From NCBI RefSeq assembly GCF_949987535.1, contig NC_080074.1, forward strand, positions 40,345,641 through 40,409,640: a stretch of 64,000 nucleotides of DNA, given 5' to 3'. The DNA is from Balaenoptera acutorostrata (taxonomy: Eukaryota > Chordata > Mammalia > Artiodactyla > Balaenopteridae). Of the stretch, positions 17,131-31,060 are shown piece after piece. The first letter of the stretch is position 1, and every line of letters begins with the position of its first letter. The translations under genes were made by a program, and so were the position numbers. The notes beneath the pieces are model-generated. The model was not told the DNA's origin. It did not search any database and saw nothing but the letters and a program-made list of their open reading frames with translations.

Positions 17131-20100
17131 TTGTGTGTGTGTGTGTTACTATAGAATCTCACAAAACTGAAGGTAAGACATATGAGTGGTAGGCTTTGTA
17201 TCTCTGACAAAGCAAAAGAATTTTCACTCCTGTCAGTGATCAAATTAACCCTGAGAAATCTTCTAGAACTCAAATGCACAGAAGTATAATCAGGCTTCAG
17301 AAAGGCTTCAGAGTCATTAGACTATAGCTCTACCATCCAACCTCCCACAACTCCCAGATTACATGGTTTTTTCCCTCTGCTCAGAGAAATCTCTTCTGTT
17401 CACTTATCCATTCATACAGAGACCCGCAGTGGTGCCTCAAGATGACACCCTCGGTCTCTGAACTGACAAGACTGCAATTTGGCTCTAGCCATCTAACTCT
17501 AATTTGATCCCAAAAAACAGACTTGGTATCATCTTACTAGAACTCATTAGGGTGGGAAGATGATAAACAGAGTTGAGCTGTAGTTGGAGATGCCTCCCAT
17601 TTTGTTCTTCCTGAAAAATTTCAGGAGCCTACAATGACTTTGGAAAATTGAAAATTGCCATTATTACATCTGTGCAGAAACCTTTTCAAATCTGGTTAGC
17701 CATACACCGTTTAATTAGGAAGTTTATACTTGGATGTTTCCTTGAATAGTAAAATGTTGCTTTACTGATAGCCACAGGCAGGAAAACAACATAATTATTT
17801 AAAAATTAATATTAATCTTTTCACTTGGGGTGTCGCTAATAGAAAAATGATAGTAAAGTAACAGGAAAAGACTACTGAATTTAAGTGGAGGACTTGCAGT
17901 GAACCCACATTGCCCTTTCAAAACCTCAGTTGTGCGTCAGTCTTTAATACTGTCTGAAAAGATGTGTTGAGAAAATGGCGATGCAGGTAATTTGCCTCCT
18001 GTAACATTTTACTTTTTTTTTAATAGCAAACTATTTAATGCACATTTTTGTCTGAAAAATCTTCACACCACTCCATCATAAAAATAAAAATTTTCATGGA
18101 TTAAAATACTTTTTCAAAATCTCTTTCAGAACTGACAATTTACATATCATGTTTCAGCTCAGTGTCATTTGAAAGAGCTGAGCTATTAAATCGCCTTCTC
18201 TCTAAGTGGTTTTTGCCCTAATGAAAGGTGCATGACCATTTCTGCAATTATTCTGCATGGAATAGGGCTAAATTTTTGATAATTTCTCAGTGCCACTGTT
18301 TTATCAGTGAAGTGATTAAGTCTATTCTTGTCCCAAAGGCCGAGCTTAAGCAAGACGTTTTCTGTACCATTACATTAAATTCAGACCTATTAAATCAGCA
18401 GCTGTTATAATATCTCAAGAGCAGTAGTCTCCCCACCACATGCACCAAGGAACAAAATGCAGAGGAAAATGCATGTAAGCCCAGCAGTTCTGAGAGTATG
18501 ATAAATTGTAGTGGAAAAAGCTGTGTTGGGAAAAAGACCTTGTTTTAAATTTCAAAAATTTAGTGCACCTGCTTCTGGCTTGATTCAACATTCAAAAGGT
18601 GTTTAGTTGTGCTTGGATAAACCATCAGAAGGTGCATTTGTTCATTCTATGTTAAATTGTTCAGGTTTGGAATTGATAAGGCATGCTAAAAAGGGAGGAT
18701 ACGACACTAAATTTTCTTTCTGTGCCCATCAATTAAAACTTGAGCTTTCTAATACTGTTCTATTTAATCAGTAATCTTAAAATGAGAACCCTTTATCTTA
18801 AAAAAAAAATCAATTTAGTTCAGCCTCTTGATGTGTGTCAGAATGGTACACCCTCAGCTGTGGAGCGCCGGCTGCCAGGCCACTAAATGTAGTTGAGCGT
18901 TGACTAGGGGTGTCTAATAGCAGAGGAAACCTACCGCAAGGGACAGTCCAGAACAGTCATGAGACATAACACAGATAAGGAGGACACAGAAGGAAGAAAT
19001 AAAAATTTAAATATCCACACACATTCGTAAAAACCGTGGAGAAATGACCTTTTCAGACCTCTGACTTTGCAAGTTGATATTGCCCCTCTGTATTTTTAGT
19101 GCTTTTAAGTTTTAAGCTATTATAAAACTCTTAAACATGTATCCTTTGCTGTATACAAATATTATCTACCATTACCATTTTGTTGTTATTGCAGAATATT
19201 TAAAAGTTCTTCCTTGGTTATAAAATCTTATCATAGAGACATATAGTCATGAATATTGAAATTTGAATTTCTGTTAGTTCTTTATGTGGAGTGAAATGGT
19301 AAAACTTACTGATTTCTGTATTTACTATTTTTGAGATCTTGGTCATTTATCCATGTCATAACAGGGGTAATAAACACTGCTACTATTCTATAAAGTAGTC
19401 TTACATCATACAGAACAAATTCCACAAAGAAAAATACAAATTTCTTGCCCTAGGAAGAAATGCTGTAGTAATCATTTAACATTATTTAGTGTTTTTAACT
19501 GTTAATTCTAGCATACATGAAAACCACATTTGAATTTTAATGTAGTTATGAAAATGATAGTATTATATTTCCAATGTTTCACAGACATAGCTGAAATTCA
19601 CATACAAATTATTCAGTCCATCTAGAAGATTATTACTACTATTATTAATCTCCCAAATACGTTGTCTAAAGAAATCTGTATCACGTCCTGCTGGTTACAG
19701 AAAATGCTGAAATAAAACAAGACGTGATTTAAAGCTTCAGTTTCTATGTAACAAATAAACTGAAAAGAAAAATCCTTGTTAGACGTCTGTGGTTGAACAC
19801 TGGCACCTGGGCTTCTGTGGCTGTGATTAGAAACTTTGAGAAAGACATAACCCTTGATACTCTGAGCTCAGGATGAAGCTCTCTGAGTGTGAGTGCAGGC
19901 ATAGCATTCATTCTACGGCTCTGAAATCAAGCAAAAGTTCAAGTGAAAAATGAGCCTATGTGAAATTGTTGTCAAGAGACATTACAGTGTCTTTGAGAAA
20001 AGTGTTTAAAACTCAGGCTGGGGAGAGGGATTAGTGTCCTGAGTGTGTGGATAACTACACAAATGTACTAAAAATACCTTCCTTAACTAAATTGTTCTTA

Positions 20101-20271
20101 AGGAGATTCACATATTTAAGAGTTCAGTTAATAGTAATAGTATAAGAAGAATTTATAAAACTGCCTATATATGTTGCTATTAGGGAATAAATTGAAATTT
20201 TGAATTATTTGAAGGGAAGCATTGATAATTGAAAATGTTATTTCTCTGAAAAATCTTCACATTTACTTTTT

Positions 20272-20620
20272 TTAATATAAATTTACTTATTTATTTATTT
20301 ATTGGCTGCGTTGGGTTTCTCTAGTTTGGCTTTCTCTAGTTTTAGATAGCGGGGGCTACTCTTTGTTGCAGTGCTCAGGCTTCTCATTGTGGTAGCTTCT
20401 CTTGTTGCGGAGCACGGGCTCTAGGCACACAGGCTTCAGTAGTTGTGGCACACGGGCTCAGTAGTTATGGCTCGTGGGCTCTAGAATGCAGTCTCAGTAG
20501 TTCTGGTGCACGGGCTTAGTTGCTCCGCGGCATGTGGGATCTTCCCGGACCAGGGATCGAACCCGTGTCTCCTGCATTGGCAGGCAGATTCTTAACCACT
20601 GTGCCACCAGGGAAGTCCCT
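20272..20620 (-). mobile_element. Full-length CHR-type SINE
   Basis: A minus-strand copy of about 349 bp with the extended body, including the repeated agtagttgtggcacacgggc and agtagttatggctcgtgggc units. The perfect 13-bp duplication acatttacttttt flanks it at 20259-20271 and 20621-20633. The perfect duplication suggests a comparatively recent insertion. Confidence 0.95.
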
Positions 20621-21425
20621 ACATTTACTTTTTATGTGAAATAAGTTGTTCCTTAGAAATATCCAATATGAATATGATTCCAATAGAGAAATGAAGAGAC
20701 ATTTAATTATTATACCTATTTAATAGTAGACTTTATTCTGAACCAAATCACCTAGTTCGTTTAGGAAAGATAGATAACAGTGTAAAGAACACTCAAATTG
20801 CTTCCTTGGGCTTGGGAAGATAACTCAGCCAGATGGATTTTATAACCTGCATTCTGGTTCTAATTGTCCCTAAGTGAAGAGTTTTGCCTTAAAATTCTAC
20901 CCCATTCTTTAGAACCAGCTCATACTTCTCTCCCTTCCCTTGTATAACTCATTATTCCTGAGCACTCATAATTAAGCTGGATGTTTGTATAGGGATGGTA
21001 GCTTTCATCAAGTGTGATAAATAGCTATAAAACTCAGTATTTAATAGTGATTATGAACAGTGATGATGATAAAAAGATGTCCCGCCCAAGAGGAAGAACA
21101 GATACTCTTTATTCTGTTTCTCTAACTCTAGGCACAATTAAGACAGGCTAAACAGATGTAATACAAATATTCAGGTATCATTCCAATACGCTGGGCCTAC
21201 CAATTTGGCCTTGATGGTCATGGATGCCCTTTCCTGGTTTATGTGCTTAGGAGACTGGAAAACCCTAAACACATGTTTCCATTGTACTTTGGGATGTTGA
21301 GTAATGACTGAAAGGATTGCAGAGCATTTCTACAACTATGACAAGTGTCCAGATATTGTTTATTTCTGTATTTATCTGGCATAAACTAATAAACTGTCTA
21401 TTCTTAAATTTTTGATAAAATTCTA

Positions 21426-21695
<270 letters not shown>

Positions 21696-21924
21696 TTAAA
21701 TTCATGGGCTGTAAAGAAAGCTATTCACTCATTCATTCGTATTTACTGAGCTCCAGGCACACTGTTCTGCATTGCTTTATCCATGTTGTTTCCCCAGCCT
21801 AGAGTGTTTCTATCTTTTCCCCCTCGCCCTTCCAGGCATGTCAAATGTCATCTCCTCCCTACAGCTTTCCCTGCCCCTCCAAGCTAGATTTTCAATGATC
21901 CACTCCTTCATTTCTTCAGCGCTT

Positions 21925-22115
21925 ACCTCTGGAGTTTGGCCTTTGAGTTCAAGCCCTGGCTCCACCATTTTACTGGCTGTGTGACCTTGGGCAAGTTGCC
22001 TAACCTCTCTCTGTCTCAGTATCCTCATCTCTAAAGTGGAGGTAAATTGGTAGGTACCTGATAGTCTTTCTGAAGATTAAAATAAGATGCAGTACGTGGC
22101 ACATGACAAAAACTT
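21925..22115 (+). mobile_element. MIR SINE
   Basis: Well-preserved core: ttcaagccctggctccacc, actggctgtgtgaccttggg, caagttgcctaacctctctc, then tcctcatctctaaagtggag. It lies about 290 bp upstream, in transcript direction, of the transmembrane exon. The nearby open frames at 21772-22028 come from this region. Confidence 0.82.
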
Positions 22116-22314
22116 AATATTAGGTGCCATTACTCACCTATCAAATACTATAGGTTCTATTAATATGTTCTGGGCACAGTGGAAGGGGTAGATATTAATC
22201 AAAAAAACAGAAAGACAAATGTAAAGTCCTAAAAGTAGTGAAGATTAGGAAGAAGGACTTGGTGCTCTGAAAGTCGATCATGGGGAGATTTACCCATGCA
22301 GTGTCTCTGGAGGT

Positions 22315-22525
22315 AGGGCAGTGGTTATAAACCCAGGCTTAGATTCAGGCTTGGCCACTTACAGGCTTTGTAACTGGCCAGATTACCTGTGTTGAATTGC
22401 TGTTTCCCTCTCTATAAAATGAAGATAATAGTGGTACCCATTTCATCTCTTTTCAAGGTTGAGTTAATAGACTAAAAATCTTAGAATGGCATCTAGCACA
22501 CAGCAAAAATTCAATTAATATTAGC
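22315..22525 (+). mobile_element. MIR SINE
   Basis: A second MIR in the same orientation: gcagtggttataaacccagg, ttggccacttacaggctttg, ctctctataaaatgaagata and catctagcacacagcaaaa. Confidence 0.78.
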
Positions 22526-22529
22526 TTTT

Positions 22530-24170
22530 TTTTTTTTTTTTAATATTCAAGGCATAGGGCTAAGTACTGTGGGTGACACAGCTCAGAGTACCTACGGGGG
22601 CATAAAAAAATGCACATCAATAAATATATAAAAAGAAAGAGGTGAATACACTGAGAGGAGTTTGATGGATATGCTAAGAAATTGAGAGGAGGAAGAGAGA
22701 ATTTTTAGATAAGAGTGTAGACTTCAGATTTACAGGGTCTGTTTAATAAAGCATACACAAATAAAGACACTCAAGCATTTTTTTCTATTACACATTGTCC
22801 AGCTACTAAAAGTAACTCCATTTTCTCATTTGGCATCCCCTACACATGTGCTTATAAAAAATCAGGTCTCATGGAAACATGGAGGATTTCAGTTTGTCTA
22901 GAAAGTCATTCAACTATTGAGATTAATCACAAGAAGCAGTAATTAGATTTGCCTGTTGTAATCAAAAAAGACATTGGTTACTGAAATGGTAAGAAAAAGT
23001 GCTATTTCTTCTAGCTACATAAACATCATTAATATCAATGATTGCTGAACACAAGTAGGAGTACTTTGATGACGTAAAAACACCTAAAAATTAATTTCAA
23101 AACTGAGAAAATCCGCTCTCTTGGCTCCTTTTGCATTTAGCTTCATAGTGAAGAAGACTTACTATGCATATTATTCTAGCTTATGAAAGATGACTAGATG
23201 TTACCCTAAGGACATATAAAACCATAACTGCTGAAATTGTGTTTTCAGCCAAAGAAAGATTTGTGTGAAAGTTACAGATAAGCCCATACCCAAAGACATG
23301 CTTTCTTATAGGTCTCTAATCTCATTAAGCAATCATATTTTTAAAAAAATGTAAAGGGAGCTTATGTAACCAATGATAGCATTCACAATACTTCATTTAA
23401 AAGCTTCTACCTCTTTTGATCTAGTTAAAACCCTGCCATGCGTGAAGGAGAGAGCCTGTGTATTCACTGCGGGTGAGACAGTAGAATAATGACCCTTCAT
23501 TTTGAACCTCGTAAATTATTCTCCTAGTCGGACTTGCGTGATAGTCTCTCAGAGAGCTACATAAAAGTCTCTTAAATTACACAGGGCAAGACAGAGATCA
23601 TTTGACAACTTCACGAAAAGAAAATAGACAGTGAAAGCACAGGAACATTATTTAAAGGAGGTAAAGAGATAGGAACATAGGATTACAGGAAGAAATTTGA
23701 AATAGTGCAACTTGAAGGTGAATTATAACCACTGAAAAAAATTTTATTTTTTACTTCTATTTCTTATAGTGCTGCTGTCTTCTAGATTTGCTTTCAGCTG
23801 ATCTTCTGAATAGCTTAATTTTAACTTTGAATATGCTATATTGAATATATGAAATTAGCAAAAATTTCCTCACAACTTACTGGTACCTTTAGATAGAATT
23901 TTAAAAAAGCCTTAATGCTATCATTTTGTATACCCATATGAAAACTGGACTGAATAGTTAATTATAAACCACCATTTTAAATTAAATGCAGTTATTTAAA
24001 TTAAATTTTCATGTTAACAATCTTATTCTATTTCGTAGAGCAACTAAGTTTTGAGAATTTTGTCAGAAACACCATCCACAGTATTATTACTTTGTAGCAT
24101 TTATAGAAATAAGTTTCAGTATTGGTGAGCAAATCTTGTGAAATATATTTTGGATTATGCTAAAAATTTA
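22530..24170. other. Unique intron sequence, nothing recognised
   Basis: AT-rich. No exon, RNA gene or repeat family recognised beyond short A/T runs. Confidence 0.6.
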
Positions 24171-24174
24171 TTGA

Positions 24175-24305
24175 AGACCTACTTATTATGGGCCAGCAGC
24201 TGTGCTGCAGCTTTACATACATTATCTCATGTAATCTTCACAGAAGTTTTGTTCATTATCCCTTCAATTTTATAAAGGAAAAACTATAGATTGAATAGTG
24301 GGAGA
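24175..24305 (-). mobile_element. MIR-like fragment
   Basis: Diverged. It shows gacctacttattatgggcca, attatctcatgtaatcttca and a remnant of the attttataaaggaaaaact core. Confidence 0.45.
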
Positions 24306-24794
24306 AACTGAAATATATTTTTACATTATTAGTTTAAAAATATGCATATTATACATGTATACAAAGGAAAAATCCTTGTGGGGCTGTGAAGCCTATTTAA
24401 TAGGACATTTTACTTTTGAAAAAAAATGGAGAAAATAAATAACAGCAAAAGATGCTGCCAAGAGTGATTTCTTTATTTCTTTATTTTACTTAAATATAAA
24501 ATATAGTTTCAATAAAAAATAGGCTCTTCAAAATATTGCTACTGGCAGAAAGCTATCAGCTTATTGTTATTGCTACCCAACTATCATTAAATGGAATTTT
24601 ATAACATGAATTTTAGCATTTAACTTAAGGACCTTTTGGCAGAAAATAATAGACTAATTTAAAAGCTCTCCATTAAAAATGTTATTTTCATCTTCTAGTT
24701 AATGAATTAATCTCACATATCATTTAACCTGAAGGTAAACCAATGCATAAGAATTAAGTCAAAGTCAATTCTGCTTCTGATGTTTTAACTTAGA

Positions 24795-26045
24795 TTTTGT
24801 GGCACACAGAATAATGACTCCTCAAAAATGTCCACATTCTGATCCCTGGAACCTGTGACTATGTTACCTTACGTAGCAGAAAGGACTTTACAAATGTGAT
24901 TAAGGATCTTGAGATGGCGAGATTATCCTAGGTTATCCAGATGAACCCAGTGTATTCACTATGGTCCTTCTCAGTGAAAGAGGCGGGCAGGAGTTTCAGA
25001 ATCAGAGAGATTTGAGGATTCTGTGCTGCTGATTTTGAAGATGGAGGAAGGGACCATTAGCCAAGGAAGGTAGGTGACCTTTAGAAGCTGGAAAACGCAA
25101 GGAAAGGGATTCTCTCTTACAGCTTCAAAAGAATTAGTTCACATAGTCATTATAAAAGAAAAAAACTATGGAGGTTTCTCAAAAAAATTAAAAGTAGAAC
25201 TACCATGTGGTCCAGCAATCCCATTCTGGATATTTATTGAAAGAAACAAAAAATCACTCTCTTGAAGAGATATCTGCACCACCATGTTCACTACGGCTTT
25301 ATTCACAATAGTCAAGATATACAAGTAACCTAAGTGTCCATCAATGGATAAATGGATAAAGAATATAAATGGATAAAGAAAATAGAATATTATTCATCCA
25401 TAAAAAAGATTCCTTCTGTCATTTGAGACAATATGGATGACCCTTGAGGGCATCAGGCTAAATGAGAAGTTAGAGACATAAGTCATATAGACAAATACTC
25501 TGTGATGTCACTTAAATGTGGAACCTAAAAAGTTGGAACTCATAGAAACAAAGAGTAGAATGGTGGTTACCTGGGGCTGGGGGTGGGTAGGGGAAATGGG
25601 GAGATGTTGGTCAAAGGGTACAAACTTTCAATTATGAGATGAATAAGTTCTGGGTGTCTGATGTACAGCATGGTAACTGTAGTTAACAGTACTGTATTGT
25701 ATACTTGAAATTTGCTTAGAGAGATCTTAAATGTTCTTACCACATACACACAAAATGGTAATTATGTGAGGTAATGGGTAGGTTAAATGACCTTATTGTT
25801 GTAATCATTTCACAATATATACATATATCAAATCATCATGTTGTACAACTTAAACTTATACAATGTTATTTGTTAATTACCTATCACTAAAGTTGGGAAG
25901 AAAGAAGGAATCAGCCCTGCTGACAATCTGATTTTAGCTCAGTTAAACACATTTTGGACTTCTGACCTCCAAATAATAAATTTGTGTAGTTTTAAGCCAG
26001 TGATTTTGTAGTAAGTAATTCTAGCAGCAATAGGAAACTCAATAG
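24795..26045 (+). mobile_element. MaLR/ERVL-type solo LTR fragment, split by an L1
   Basis: The left part (24795-25130) has aatgactcctcaaaaatgtc, tccctggaacctgtgactat and gtgattaaggatcttgagat. The right part (about 25903-26045) resumes with cagccctgctgacaatctga and ends ttctagcagcaataggaaac. This is a well-known mammalian LTR pattern; I am not certain of the subfamily. The middle is a later L1 insertion. No internal retroviral coding region is visible. Confidence 0.7.
25132..25902 (+). mobile_element. 5'-truncated L1 (ORF2 end and 3'UTR)
   Basis: The sequence runs in sense on the plus strand. It starts with the ORF2 C-terminal signature (actatggaggtttctc, gaactaccatgtggtccagc), passes the cattcacaatag / tccatcaatggataaatgg region, and enters a 3'UTR with tggttacctggggctggggg and acttgaaatttgcttagag, ending near an A-rich stretch. 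It is inserted into an LTR. Small duplications of a tggataaa unit lie near 25345-25380. Confidence 0.88.
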
Positions 26046-26860
26046 AGATAAAGCAGACCTCAAGAGATTTATAACACATGCTGTATATAGATGACTATGC
26101 AATTGGAATATTAATGGGGGCTATTTCTGTATATGTGGTGATCTTTTCTTCTTATTCACCGTTTTTATCTATGCCTTCTGCAACCATTTTCATGATACTA
26201 ACAGTGCACTCAAGACTCTCTCAGAGATAGCCAGTGATTTTCTTCTGGCTAAACCCAAACTACATTGTCAATGGTATGAAAAAATCTTGATCATGTATTC
26301 CTTCTTGAAAATTTCTTCTGCCTTTGTTTCTACTACCCTTACCAGCACCTCCTTCTATGGCTCGGACATTTTCTTCTCTTTCCTTTCCCAATCTCAAGCG
26401 TTAGATGGAGTTGTTATTCAAGGCGTTCAGCTCTGTGCTCATCTTCACGTTCCCTCGTTAATGAGCACATCCTTTCCCATGCCTTAAACTGTAGGTCAGT
26501 TACTGTTCCTTCTTCTGTTCTCTAGAACTGTGTTCCCAACTGTCTAGGAAATGTTCCCTATGAATATATCATCATCTTCTCAAACCAGTTCTCAAACCAG
26601 CTATGTAGCTTCTGTCAGTGCTTTTATAATTTCCTGCCTCTTAGACATTGGAACCACGTGGAAATTCTAATTCCCAGATCCAACTGATTGGCAAGTCTTG
26701 TCATTTCTTCTTTGATACATTTTATATGTTTTTTTTTTTTTTTTACATCTATTTGACTTGGAAGGTTTGGGCCTGACATTACCTCCCATCTGATCTCCCT
26801 TCCCATCAGTTATCTCTTCTCTCCATTTTACCCATCTATTGTCATTGAACAAAACTTTCT

Positions 26861-27040
26861 TTTTTTAGAAAATTTTATTGAAGTATAGTTGAATTACAAT
26901 GTTGTGTGAATTTCTGCTGTACAGCAAAGTGATTCAGTTATACATATATATCATTCTTTTTCATATTCTTTTCCATTATGGTTTATCACAAGGTATTGAA
27001 TGTCGTTCCCTGTGCTACACAGCAGGACCTTGTTATTTAT
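26861..27040 (-). mobile_element. Short 5'-truncated L1 3' end with target duplication
   Basis: About 180 bp of L1 3' end in reverse orientation (tattgaagtatagttgaatt … ctgtgctacacagcaggacc). The flanks gaacaaaactttc (from 26847) and gaacacaacttttc (from 27041) look like a slightly diverged target-site duplication. Confidence 0.85.
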
Positions 27041-27059
27041 GAACACAACTTTTCTCATA

Positions 27060-27325
27060 CATACTTTTCAGTCATTTTGGGCATAGCTTTCACAGTCCTC
27101 TGTGTTTGGCCCACCCCACCTATCCACCTTTCTTTCTCACTGTTCTCCTATACCACCTGTAGTCCCGTCAGACAGGGCAACTCATTGTACTTTGCTCAGT
27201 TCTACCCCCATGTTTTTCTAAAGCAGATTCCTTCTTTTCTGAAATGGCCTTTCTTCTTCCTCTTTAGTCATTTAAATAATACTTATTTTTCAAGGCTCAA
27301 CACAAGTCTCACTGAGTGTTGACAG
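27060..27325 (+). mobile_element. L2-like LINE fragment
   Basis: A C/T-rich stretch with gaaatggcctttcttcttcc and cttatttttcaaggctcaac, resembling the L2 3' region. It flanks the L1 insertion at 26861-27040. The 114-residue frame over it is incidental. Confidence 0.45.
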
Positions 27326-27329
27326 ATTT

Positions 27330-30300
27330 TTAAATAAAAATATTGCATATATTTGCTAAAATTTCCCCCTCCCACCCAGTGGGAAATGGGGACTATGTGG
27401 TATAATACATTGGGTGATTTGTTAGACTGGCATAAAAAAGACGTATGATGTAAAAATAAAGAGACAAACCTGTAAAAATGTATAAAAGGTATTTAATAAA
27501 CTCCTTCCTACACATGAAATTCACTTCTTGTTGATTTAAAACTCAGCTCTTTGTAGATTTTTCATGACACGAAACACGGATATTTAATGCAAAGACAATA
27601 AAAATAATTTGGAACCAGTTAGAAATAAATTTTCATTAGCTGGTCTTCTGTTGGAAAAACCCCAAACAACTGTTTTCCCTTATCAAGAGAGGCTGTTCTT
27701 TCATGGGAAGTCAGCAGTTTAAAAAAGTAATTATTTAATCAAACACATATTTATGGAGCATCTACTGTGTGTCAGGCATTTTTCTCAGGTCTGGGCTACA
27801 GTGCTAAGCATGGTTTCTGCAATCATGAAGCTTTCTATTGACTTCCCAGGTGTTAAATCTGGGTCTAATTTACTTTTTTAAAAAAGTAAATTTTCGTATT
27901 TGCCAAGCTCAGTACTCAGACCACAATATAGTACATTTTCAGGTGGAAACTACATGGCTTAATATGCCCCTGTGGACAAATTTAGAACTCCAGGGGTACA
28001 TTTATTGATGAACTCAACTAGTAAATATTCTTTCTACAGTAAAAATGTAACTCTCAAACCGAAAAGCCTCATTTCCTGCCTCACCGCCCCACAGGGAGTC
28101 TGGCAGTAAATACATTTCTTAAATTATTTACTTAAGGGGCCCTGACATATACGTAAAAAAAAAAATAGACACTCCAAATATCCTTTTCTTTAATAGAGCA
28201 AGAAATATCCTTTTCCTTAATATATGGTGAAATCAAAGATAAAAGTCTCACCAAGAACAAGGGTATTTCAGAGAGTACATTTATAAAAGGGAAAATTTTA
28301 GCATTACTGACAGCAGTCACGTGTGCCAACCTCACGCTCCCAGATCTGAAATCTACTCATCAGACATGCGCTGTGCCTCAGACCTACGGAATAAGCAGTT
28401 GGTGAGAAGAGCTTTTTCTAATTTACACAAAGTGCCCTATGGCTGAAGGGAGGCCTGCTCAAGCTCTTCTAATTCTGAGCTCTCACCTCCAAAGAGACTG
28501 TTTTTCTTCCCCTCTCTGAAATACCTGACTCAGTACTATCTGCTTAATGGTGCTCAGTGAATGGCTTGAAAGAAACCCACGTCCCCACATTCTTGAGCTC
28601 AAGTAGGAGAGAAGTGGACAGTCTCTGAGGCCCACCACCCTCCCATGTGGGTCAGCCACTCAATCCCATGTCCTCGGCTCTGATCCTCTCCTTCCTCACT
28701 CCCAGTTAGCTACTGCAGTCTCCTAGGCTGGCAAACTTTGGTGGATTTACTCATTGGGTTCAGGGTTTAATCGAGGACAAAACTTACTGTTTTTTTGTCT
28801 TTCTGCCTTGATTTCACTTTCTGGAACAGCTCTGCATTATCTTTCCATTTCATTCCCATCTATCATATTAAGAAACAACCTTAAATTCGTAACTCTTTCA
28901 CAGGATGAGCCATATTTTCCTCTCTGAGAAATGAAAGCTTGTACTTTTATATCAATTCTTGTTATTTGAGCCAAGAGCTTCAAGATACACAGGTAATACC
29001 ATTGCTATGGCCACTGCAAAAATTCAGCAATATCTTCAAGCATTTTCTACCTTTGATGTATCTCTGTTTGTCATATGAGTGCCTCACCACTGCACTAAGG
29101 TGTGTGTAATTCATTTTATGAATAATTTATATAAAAGCTTAATTCTGACATTTACTGAAGATTTTCGCCAACTTCTAGTTTTACCCCATACAATCCATCT
29201 TTCTAGATCATTATACGTTGATGCAAGATGCAGAATACAATAGAAAAATAATAATTTTGCTCTTAACCAGTAGGAAAAATAATCTGTATGTCAAAGCTTT
29301 GCTTTTAGACTGTTTATAAGTAATTATTAAAAAACAGACAAGGATAATCATTTTTCAAAAATTGGCAAAAAAAAAAAAATGAAAATAAGCCTTGCATTTT
29401 AAAGCTTTTTCTAAATTACAGAATGCAAATGGAAAAAAAAGTTCTGCAAATATGTGGATTAATACACTCATTAAACACCTCTGGGGACAGACTGTTAAAT
29501 GCAAGATTTGAAATAGTGTATGAAGTAATTCAGAATATGGCTTAAGATTAAACCAACCAGTCAAAGGTCAGAATGAAGAATTTCTCATTATAGACCGAAA
29601 TGGCTTCAAAGACCGTGCATTCTTGGCTTCTGGGTATTAAACTTATTTTTCTTCACTCTTTAGAATGGTAGTTCTAAGCCCCCTTTGAATTGTATGCTGT
29701 TTTTAGAATATGACAAAAGCTATGGGCTCTTGATGGGAAAATATGTGTATGTGTGTGTTGTGTGTTTGTTTCAATTTCCACACAATTGGGAGTGTGTGGT
29801 ACCCTTGTGGAGATTACAGTTCCCTAGGTCTAGAAGACCATTGGACTCTGAAGTAAAAACTCCTTTCTGAGAGCATCAGAGTAAAATTCAAGATTAGTGA
29901 GTTAGGGAAAATGTATTCTTGATTTGGTCATTTAACCTTTCACTTATTTCTTCTTGGCAGTCTGTTGTGTGCTTATACTATGCTGGGGGTGGTGGGGAAA
30001 CAGAACCCAGAGAAGATGGGCCCCTTTATCTAGGAGCTTATGAAGACTAACTCCCAGGAATAAACTACAGGAGACAGGAGGCAATACAGAGTTAAACACA
30101 GAATTCAGTGGAGTAGTGGGCTCGTTAGGTAGCAGGTTAGAGAAGAGCAAGATAAAAGGTCCTAGAGTTCAAGGATGGCTTCATGGAGGAGGTGAGTCTT
30201 GAGGTGAGCTTTGAATCCTTGCTTGGTACACAGTGAAAATAGTGTTTTGGGGACTCCAGTTCTTTTCTTCCCTCCTTCCCTTCCTGACTCCCTCCCCTCC

Positions 30301-31060
30301 TGTCTGTCTGTCTCCCTCCTTCCCTTTTTTCCTTTCTCCTTCCTTTCGTTTGGGTTTTAGACTCCTTTTAATCTAACTTATCACCCAGTGACTACCTTGC
30401 TAAACAAAGCTCTCAATAAGACACGGACTTGTGAAAATCTACATTAGATTTTTTTTATCATAGTAAATGGAAAGACATTTCTTTGAGGTAAACACACGTG
30501 GCCTTCCCTAAATACCCTTCAGAATTACCTTCTTAAGAACACATTTCACATTTCCTCTAATGTAGATCTGTTCAGTTTTTCAATATGAGCCCCTGACAGA
30601 AAGCAAACTGGAAGATGTGTCTGTATAAATATACTGTAAAAATGATCCAAGTCATTGACTTGAGTCAGCTACTGGTGGCTTTTTAAGGTGGATGGATTGT
30701 GTAAAAAATAATGTAGGAGAGAGGCTCGCTCATCCATTCATCCATTTGAATGTCTATTTAACACAGTAATGCTCAACACGTTGGAGGAATAGTGAAGTTT
30801 GAAATAAATAATCAGCTTGCAGTCCAGTTGGGCAGATTTGATTAACAGACATGAAGCAATTGTGAGCAATACCAGATAGCATGTGAAATGCCAAATTGAA
30901 TGGGGCCTTTTGTTAGATTCTAATTCTATATAGTCACAGCAATCTTATTCTACTTGTCCGAGGAGCACTAGTTTAGAATTATTTTTAAAAACTTTAAAGT
31001 TTAATAAAGTTAACACATAAAAAGACTTCAGTAAGATACATTGCTTTGATATGCACAAAA
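27330..31060. other. Unique-looking intron sequence
   Basis: Apart from the C/T tract at 30259-30350, a 20-bp direct duplication near 28176-28222 and faint ancient repeat traces near 27740-27840 and 29960-30170, I see nothing nameable here. Confidence 0.55.
30259..30350. repeat. C/T-rich low-complexity tract
   Basis: A nearly pure pyrimidine run on the plus strand (ccctccttcccttcctgac, tgtctgtctgtctccctcc, tttctccttcctttcg), purine-rich in the SYT1 transcript sense. Confidence 0.9.
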
